Assembly: GCF_009932555.1 (NCBI RefSeq)
Contig: NZ_BLJO01000002.1
Coordinates: 83,379-147,378, forward strand
Reading direction: 5' to 3'
Source: Steroidobacter agaridevorans
Lineage (GTDB): Bacteria > Pseudomonadota > Gammaproteobacteria > Steroidobacterales > Steroidobacteraceae
DNA: 64,000 nucleotides
In this document: piece by piece, positions 58,656 through 64,000 of the stretch
How the letters are laid out: every line of letters starts with the position of its first letter
How positions within the stretch are numbered: the stretch's first letter is position 1
Made by a program: the position numbers and the translations under genes
The notes under the pieces: generated by a model
Database searches by the model: none
Told to the model about the DNA's origin: nothing
Seen by the model: the letters and a program-made list of their open reading frames with translations, nothing else

Positions 58656-59774
58656 TCAGGGCTGGAGCGCCCGGAACGCGTCGAAGTAAGAATAGTTGGT
58701 CTGATTCAGTCCGGTCGAAGGATTGGGCATCACCGTTTGGTTGACGAACAGCGGATTGAGAATCCACGGATCGGTGCTCGCGTTGAATCCCGGAAAGTAT
58801 CCTTGATACATCGCATAGGCGCCGATGTTGAACTTGGCGTTGGCGGCGAACTTCGCGTAGGAATTGGCGATGTAATCCTTGCGGTTCTCGAACCAGGGGC
58901 TGTTTTGCAGGAAAGCGACCCATTCGGGTCGGGTCACCGGATCGTCCTGCACGTAGTTGATGTATTCCCACACTTTCCACTGCGCAGGGCGGCCGTATTG
59001 GGCGGCCAGTTGGGCAGGGATGGGATCGTTCAGATGCGCCTTCCAATGATGCATCAGCGAATACTCGGTCACGAGGATCTTCTGGTCGCCGCGGATGCGC
59101 GGATTAACAAAAGCGAACACGTTGTCGATCTCGGCATTCGCTGAGTGATGGATGTGAAGATCGACGCCCGCGAGCCAAGGGGTAGCCTCGGCATATTGAA
59201 GAAGCGGTGTTGCCTCCGTCTGCCGGCCGGCTTCCCACAGGCGGTTGAAGGCTCCGATGTAGAGCGGAATCTTGCGCGACTGGCCGTCCTTGTAGGTCTT
59301 GGTCCTCTCGGCGGCCGCCGTATAGAAATTGAACAGCGGCGCGCCTCGCTGTGAGGAAATCGATTCGATGAATGGCTCGTTGCCGATCACGATGATGTCG
59401 CAATCGGCGTAGAGCGCGGCGAGCAGCGTGTCGAGATAATTCAGCTCAGTGTCGATCTGCGCAGCCGTGGTGGGAAAGTTCTTTGAGGTGAAATCGAACT
59501 TGATGTTGATGATCGTCTTGTAGCCTGCCTGATGCGCCTGCGAGAGCGCTTCCAGACCGGGATCGGTGGCGACATTTTTCGCACCGCTGCGAAACTGATA
59601 GTAGTCGACGAAGCCGCGGATCCACGTGGTCTTGGCGCGGGCGAGATCGCCTTGGTCTATTCGAGCGAGCATGCCGTTGAAGTTGACGCCTATCTCGGCC
59701 CCGTCGGCGACCGTGATACTGCAAAGGAGGGCGAGGGTGGCGAGCAAGCGTCGGTTCTGATTCTTGACACTCAT
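58656..59774 (-). CDS. exported clan GH-A-like hydrolase, second of the pair
   Basis: 372 residues, the same length as its neighbour and plainly homologous in order: WIRGFVDYYQF, GYKTIINIKFDFTSKNFP, DIIVIGNEPFIES (acid/base E133), LYIGAFNRLW, DLHIHHSAN and ILVTEYSLMHHW (nucleophile E237). Signal peptide ends near VADGAE. ATG 59774 was chosen: GGAGG (59785-59789) is 10 bases from it, while a TTG three codons upstream lies too close. Spacing to the receptor gene upstream (97 bases, same strand) suggests one transcript with the receptor and sulfatase. Confidence 0.8.
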   Translation of the reverse strand: MSVKNQNRRLLATLALLCSITVADGAEIGVNFNGMLARIDQGDLARAKTTWIRGFVDYYQFRSGAKNVATDPGLEALSQAHQAGYKTIINIKFDFTSKNFPTTAAQIDTELNYLDTLLAALYADCDIIVIGNEPFIESISSQRGAPLFNFYTAAAERTKTYKDGQSRKIPLYIGAFNRLWEAGRQTEATPLLQYAEATPWLAGVDLHIHHSANAEIDNVFAFVNPRIRGDQKILVTEYSLMHHWKAHLNDPIPAQLAAQYGRPAQWKVWEYINYVQDDPVTRPEWVAFLQNSPWFENRKDYIANSYAKFAANAKFNIGAYAMYQGYFPGFNASTDPWILNPLFVNQTVMPNPSTGLNQTNYSYFDAFRALQP

Positions 59775-59800
59775 GCGATGCAAACCTCCGTGGAGTTGAA

Positions 59801-59836
59801 GTGCCCAGGGATCGGCCTCGGCCGCCCCCTGGGCAC
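59801..59836 (-). terminator. intercistronic hairpin between receptor and hydrolase
   Basis: A 10-bp perfect stem (GTGCCCAGGG at 59801-59810, CCCTGGGCAC at 59827-59836) encloses a GC-rich loop. It may attenuate read-through so that the receptor is made in excess of the hydrolase. Confidence 0.45.
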
Positions 59837-59871
59837 GAAACGATCGCTTCTAATCAGTCATCGGTCAGTCC

Positions 59872-62553
59872 TTATTTGAACGTCGCGCGCAGTCCGATCG
59901 CGAAGTTTCGTCCCTGGTAATTGCGATTCTGCAGAATCTGGTTGTTGCCCAGATCGCGGCTGTCCGCGGTCAGCCGGTACTGATCAGTGCCGAGCAAATT
60001 GGTCACCGTTCCGATCAAACGGACATTGGGCGACAATTGGTAGGAGCCGTTCAGATCCCACTGGCCTTGCGGCTGATATTGATAGCCGTTGGAAAAGCGG
60101 CGCGAGTATCCGCTCGCGTAGCGATAAGCCAATCTGACTTGAAGATCCGGTCCGTCATAGTAGATCTGGCCGTTGAGCACATCTTCCGACAGATTGATGG
60201 GCAGCACTTCCGCGGTCGTGGCGACTGCGGCCGGGCCGGCCAGCGAGGTGAAGGTTTCCCGCGCATCGGTCTTGTTGTGGTTGTAACTGGACTGAATGCC
60301 GAGGTTGCGGAAAGATCCGGGGAGGAAGCTGAAATCCTGCCGGGCCTGGACTTCGAAACCGCGGAAGTAGCGTTTCTCGGGATCGTTGATGAACTCGGTG
60401 ATCGTTACCGGAGCCACCGTGCCATCGCCCAGCGTGATCTCGCCCGTGCGGGTCTGGCTCGTGGTGAAGTTGCTCACGTCCTTGTTGTAGACGGCGAACG
60501 CGAACGACGACGCATCGTTGGGATACCACTCGATACCGAGGTCGACGCCATCGGCGGTGAACGGTTTCAGATCCGGGTTGCCCCGGTTGATGGTCACCGC
60601 ACCCGTTGCGGCGCCGCTGAGGTCAGTGGCCGCGCCCACCCTCAATTGTTCGAACAGCGGCCGGGACATCGTTCGCGCGACGGCGCCGCGAATGAACAGG
60701 TTGTTGTTGATCTTGTAGCGGACGTTGAGACTGGGCAGCAGGTAATCGTAAGTGTTGTCGAATTTCTGGTCGATGACGTTACTTTCATCGGTGCCTGCCT
60801 GGCCGCTCGACTCCGCGTCGGTTCGCACCCAACGCAAGCCGACATTGCCGGTCAACCGGTCGAACTGAAAATTGCCCTGTGCGTAGAGGGCCGAGGTGAG
60901 CTCGTCGATCTCCGCCCCGGCGCCAACATCGGTCGCGAACTGATCGTTGACGATGACGCCAGCGGAGTTGAGTCCCAGATTCAGCAAGGTGGCGCCGTCG
61001 AAGAACGGCATGGCGGCAGTGGCGGATGCGCCGCCAAAGTCCGATGCGCGAGGAGCCCAAGCGTTGCGAGTCGTCGCCAGCATCGAGGCGTCCAGATCGG
61101 GACGTGCGGCCAGATTGGCCCAGGTGTATTGAGTGTTGTCGACACGCTGGGTGTGGAGGCGACGATCGACCCTGCCTCCAAACTCAAGTTCGTGGACCCA
61201 GCTATTTTCCAGTGCGTATGTGAAGTCAGCGCGCGCCGCCCTGATGTCGTCCTCGGAATCCTGCTTGGTTGTATTGATCTGCTGCAGGGCAAAGGCGTCG
61301 GCGGACAGCTGGTTGAACACGAACTGCGGGTTGTCGCGATCGGTGATGTCGTAGCTGAAGGGTTGGCGCTGGGCAGCCGCGGTGGCGCCGTCAACGTCGT
61401 AGTTGACGACCGGAGTGAAGCGATCGCGCCCGGCTTCGAACCAGGAGAGATCGAAAGACGCATCGAGCCGATCGGAAAAATGCACCTCGGTCTTCAGACC
61501 CACGCCGCGGGTGTTATCTACTGACCGGCCGAAGTTGACTACGCCGCGATAGAGCGCCGACGTGCCGGAGAACGCAGTCACCGTGTCATTTTCCACCGTG
61601 CTGCTGGTGGCCGCGCCCAGTGCGCCTTCAAACAAATTGAACGCGAATAAGCGCCGGGTGGTGTTGCTATATTCATCCTCGGACCAGATGCCGTCGAGGG
61701 ACAGGCGGATGTCGTCGGTTGGCTCCCATTGGATCATGGCCAGCCCGGTTTTCCGGTCCGTGTTGAAGGCCGAGCCGATCGGCCCGGCATTGGTGGGAAG
61801 CACGTCGCCTGTGCCGTCGCCATTGAGATCCGAGCGTGCGCCCGCGCCCATGCGCCAATTTTCGAGTTGAACGCCCGAAGAGTAATTGCCTTCGCGCAGA
61901 GCGCTGAAGGTGAAGGCGACGCCGAGATTGGGTCGAATGCGCTCCACATAGGTCAGTTCGCCGCGCGCCCCGTAGGGACGTGCCTCGGGCGTGTCCTCCA
62001 TGTCGTTCGACAAGTCCTCGCCGAGGGCGCGGGCAACGACGGTAAGACCACGCCGCCGTGTTTCGAGCGGACGTATCGATTCGAGTGACAGGATGCCCGC
62101 GACGCCGCCTTCGATGGTCGAGGCTTCAGGTGTCTTTTGGGCAAACGCGCTCGACAATCCCTCGGAGGGCAGGCCTGCGAGACCCACGCGGCGATTCACG
62201 CCGTCGGCGGTCGGGAGGATGCGTCCGTTGTACTCGGTCGAAACGAGATCCGGCCCGAGCCCACGCAGCGCGACCTGGTCCGAGCCGCGTGCTGTGTCGT
62301 TCGACGTTACGCCGACGATGCGCGTGAGCGACTCGGAGATCGACACATCGGGCAGGGCGCCGATGTCGTCGGCCGAAATGCCGTCAAGGACGACAGGCGC
62401 GTTGATCTTACGTTCCTCGGCGCTCTCGAGCGCGCTGCGGATGCCGACGACGATGACCTCTTCGGGTGTAGAAGAGACGTCCTGCGCGCCGGCCGTCGCG
62501 CTGGCAACTGTCATCGCCGCTGTGGTCGCTGTGATGAGAATATTTTGCTTCAC
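59872..62553 (-). CDS. TonB-dependent receptor of the sulfatase locus
   Basis: 893 residues from a GTG start. Signal peptide VKQNILITATTAAMTVASATAGAQD; GGGGA sits six bases upstream of the GTG. Plug: TPEEVIVVGIRSALESAEERKINAPVVLDGISADDIGALPDVSISESLTRIVGVTSND, then RGLGPDLVSTEYNGRILPTADGVNRRV. The barrel has SFDLSWFEAGRDRFTP and a C-terminal YQGRNFAIGLRATFK strand. It is of the long oligosaccharide-uptake type seen next to glycan hydrolases. The GTG shares its last two bases with the sulfatase stop (GTGA), indicating translational coupling. Confidence 0.93.
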   Translation of the reverse strand: MKQNILITATTAAMTVASATAGAQDVSSTPEEVIVVGIRSALESAEERKINAPVVLDGISADDIGALPDVSISESLTRIVGVTSNDTARGSDQVALRGLGPDLVSTEYNGRILPTADGVNRRVGLAGLPSEGLSSAFAQKTPEASTIEGGVAGILSLESIRPLETRRRGLTVVARALGEDLSNDMEDTPEARPYGARGELTYVERIRPNLGVAFTFSALREGNYSSGVQLENWRMGAGARSDLNGDGTGDVLPTNAGPIGSAFNTDRKTGLAMIQWEPTDDIRLSLDGIWSEDEYSNTTRRLFAFNLFEGALGAATSSTVENDTVTAFSGTSALYRGVVNFGRSVDNTRGVGLKTEVHFSDRLDASFDLSWFEAGRDRFTPVVNYDVDGATAAAQRQPFSYDITDRDNPQFVFNQLSADAFALQQINTTKQDSEDDIRAARADFTYALENSWVHELEFGGRVDRRLHTQRVDNTQYTWANLAARPDLDASMLATTRNAWAPRASDFGGASATAAMPFFDGATLLNLGLNSAGVIVNDQFATDVGAGAEIDELTSALYAQGNFQFDRLTGNVGLRWVRTDAESSGQAGTDESNVIDQKFDNTYDYLLPSLNVRYKINNNLFIRGAVARTMSRPLFEQLRVGAATDLSGAATGAVTINRGNPDLKPFTADGVDLGIEWYPNDASSFAFAVYNKDVSNFTTSQTRTGEITLGDGTVAPVTITEFINDPEKRYFRGFEVQARQDFSFLPGSFRNLGIQSSYNHNKTDARETFTSLAGPAAVATTAEVLPINLSEDVLNGQIYYDGPDLQVRLAYRYASGYSRRFSNGYQYQPQGQWDLNGSYQLSPNVRLIGTVTNLLGTDQYRLTADSRDLGNNQILQNRNYQGRNFAIGLRATFK

Positions 62554-64000
62554 TGATGTTCCCCAGGCGGAGATGCCGCCTTGTTCTTGATGTTCCCTGG
62601 TTGGCTCGATGTGCGTCGACTCTGTCGAGCTTCGACTTTTGATTGATGCGACGGTCCCTCGCGCAACAATTTGCTTTCCGCGTTCCGATCGAGCGCCTCG
62701 CCCCACTCGGTGCGCCGACCTCCGGGCCACGCGTCGACGAAGGTGCGCGCGGCCCACACGTCCCACGCCGCACTCAGCGCATGGAGCCGCTCGGGTTGGG
62801 CGGCGGCCAGGTCGGTAAGCTCGGTCGGATCTGTTTGCAAGTCATAGAGCTGCCAGGCGCCCATGTGACGCATCACGGCTTTCCAACGCCCGTCGCGCAC
62901 GGCGCGGTTGCCTTCATGTTCCCAAAACAAAGGCTGCTCGCGGGTGAGCGGCGTGCCTGCGAATGCCGGAGCAAAACTTCGGCCCTCAGGCGCCAGCACC
63001 GGATGCCCGTGATACTCGCGGGGCGGAGTAACTCCAGCGAGTGCGTAAAGCGTCGGTGCGATATCGATGACGTGACTGGGCTCGCGGTTGATGCTTCCGC
63101 GTAAGGATGGCGCAATCCCTTTTGGCCAGTGCGCGATCATCGGCGTGGCGATGCCGCCTTCTTCCGTGAAGTGTTTGAATGCTCTGAACGGCGTGTTCTG
63201 TAACATCGCCCAATTCATGCCAGTGAAGACCGTGGAGTGCGCGTCTCCCGGGTGAGCGCCGAGCAGTCGGCCCGCTGGGCCTGACTCAGCGTTTCCACCG
63301 TTGTCCGATAGAAAGAGAATGACGGTGTTTTCCAATTGCCCGGTGCGTCTGAGGTAGGCGACCAGGTCGCCGACGGAGCGGTCCATGCGTGACACTGCGG
63401 CTGCATAGACAGCCATCATTGCGTCGAATCGCTCGCGATCCTTGGGAGACAGCTCGCTCCAACGATCTGCACCCGATGGCTGATCGGGCAGGTCGACGGC
63501 CCGCTCGACGATGCCCAGCTCCACCTGGCGTTGCAGACGTTGCTTCCGCAACTGTTCCCAGCCGGCGAGATATTGTCCACGGAAGCGCGCTACATCTTCC
63601 GGAGGCGCCATCAGAGGAAAGTGTGGTGCGACGTGAGCCAGGTAAAGAAAGAAGGGGCGCTGTTCGGCTCGCGCTTCTTCGATATAGTCGATGCCCCACT
63701 GGGTCCACAGATCCGTTCCGTACCAGCCTGGCTCGCCCAGCCGCGGGTCTGAAAGCGGGACTTTCTTGCCATCGAGCAACAGATGGCGCGGCTTGCCGCC
63801 CTTGTCCGGCGGCTGGTCTGCGAAGTAGATGCCGCCAGCGACAGCGTTCAACGATCGCGTGAACCCGCGCTCGTGAGATTTGGAATAGGGCTCATTGCTC
63901 AGATGCCACTTGCCCGTCATGGCGGTGAAGTAGCCAGCGTCCTTGAGCACTTCCGCGATCGTGACGGCGCGATCGTCCAAGCGGCCGTGCGTGCCTCGTG
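62550..64000 (-). CDS. sulfatase, partial at the right edge
   Basis: Only the C-terminal 480 or so residues are in the window; the 5' part, with the formylglycine cysteine motif, lies beyond base 64000, so activity cannot be checked. The visible frame runs from RGTHGRLDDRAVTIAEVLKDAGYFTAMTGKWHLS (typical of sulfatase families, where the metal-site lysine and His are in TGKWHL) through PFFLYLAHVAPHFPLMAPPEDVARF, LFLSDNGGNAESG (metal Asp-Asn), GGIATPMIAHWPKGI and the C-terminal YDLQTDPTELTDL region. It probably removes sulfate esters from a glycan; it starts the operon sulfatase, receptor, GH-A-like hydrolase. Confidence 0.9.
   Translation of the reverse strand, partial: RGTHGRLDDRAVTIAEVLKDAGYFTAMTGKWHLSNEPYSKSHERGFTRSLNAVAGGIYFADQPPDKGGKPRHLLLDGKKVPLSDPRLGEPGWYGTDLWTQWGIDYIEEARAEQRPFFLYLAHVAPHFPLMAPPEDVARFRGQYLAGWEQLRKQRLQRQVELGIVERAVDLPDQPSGADRWSELSPKDRERFDAMMAVYAAAVSRMDRSVGDLVAYLRRTGQLENTVILFLSDNGGNAESGPAGRLLGAHPGDAHSTVFTGMNWAMLQNTPFRAFKHFTEEGGIATPMIAHWPKGIAPSLRGSINREPSHVIDIAPTLYALAGVTPPREYHGHPVLAPEGRSFAPAFAGTPLTREQPLFWEHEGNRAVRDGRWKAVMRHMGAWQLYDLQTDPTELTDLAAAQPERLHALSAAWDVWAARTFVDAWPGGRRTEWGEALDRNAESKLLREGPSHQSKVEARQSRRTSSQPGNIKNKAASPPGEHQ

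Noticed and set aside
1-64000. tRNA, rRNA, CRISPR or replication origin
   Set aside because: Reading the sequence I saw no cloverleaf, rRNA segment, direct-repeat array or DnaA-box cluster.

Overview
The window is high-GC (roughly 60-65%), densely coding DNA from a Gram-negative, aerobic heterotroph. I see three large TonB-dependent outer-membrane receptors, several lipoproteins and Tat-exported enzymes, c-type cytochromes, branched-chain keto-acid catabolism and polysaccharide-active enzymes. Together with the mix of DUF1592/DUF1552, DUF6152, GH43 and GH97 proteins, this points to a gammaproteobacterium of the Xanthomonadales/Nevskiales type; Steroidobacteraceae is my best guess, as an inference. 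No rRNA, tRNA, CRISPR array, prophage or full insertion sequence was found.

Layout. (1) 15-1454: a small secreted protein and a convergent, apparently exported HpcH/HpaI aldolase-like protein. (2) 1872-11998: a TonB-dependent receptor followed by a periplasmic metallo-beta-lactamase-fold protein with an altered metal site, a DUF1592 lipoprotein carrying one CxxCH, a Tat-exported DUF1552 protein, a COG4315-type secreted-repeat protein and an unrecognised exported protein, closed by a strong hairpin. This is the best candidate for an undescribed extracytoplasmic system. (3) 12121-18565: the complete branched-chain 2-oxoacid dehydrogenase operon (bkdA1, bkdA2, bkdB, lpdV) and two tandem Lrp-family regulators, with a near-identical CAACGAAC-type motif before bkdA1 and after the first regulator. 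(4) 18761-27963: CHRD protein, triheme cytochrome c, CstA with an overlapping small DNA-binding-like protein, DUF418 membrane protein, esterase, PEP-CTERM protein, DUF6152 protein and a glycine/alanine-rich stress-type protein. (5) 28112-34624: a five-module GH43 arabinanase-like lipoprotein, a nested-palindrome MITE-like element, an M48/TPR lipoprotein protease and a phospholipase D-type cardiolipin synthase.

(6) 34637-46439: regulator-rich region. It holds a LysR/isochorismatase-family divergent pair, an AraC-type protein, an iorA-iorB-cytochrome operon with 4-base overlaps behind an Lrp-type regulator, thioredoxin-like and YciI-like proteins, a GlxA-type regulator, an AhpD/CMD-like protein, a frameshifted beta-propeller gene and a PQQ-type beta-propeller. 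(7) 46705-49192: small lipoprotein, coiled-coil exported protein and an OmpA-family protein. (8) 49484-54854: TonB-dependent receptor plus GH97 alpha-glycosidase, with a TetR regulator: a small carbohydrate utilisation locus. (9) 54898-57294: SRPBCC-like exported protein, HAD phosphatase and SDR. (10) 57485-64000: two convergent paralogous clan GH-A-like hydrolases, a third TonB-dependent receptor and a sulfatase cut by the right edge. The minus-strand order sulfatase, receptor, hydrolase looks like a locus for a sulfated glycan.

Several gene starts were moved inward from the longest open frame, using Shine-Dalgarno positions and signal-peptide logic. Functional statements rest on motif recognition by eye; no alignment or database search was possible.
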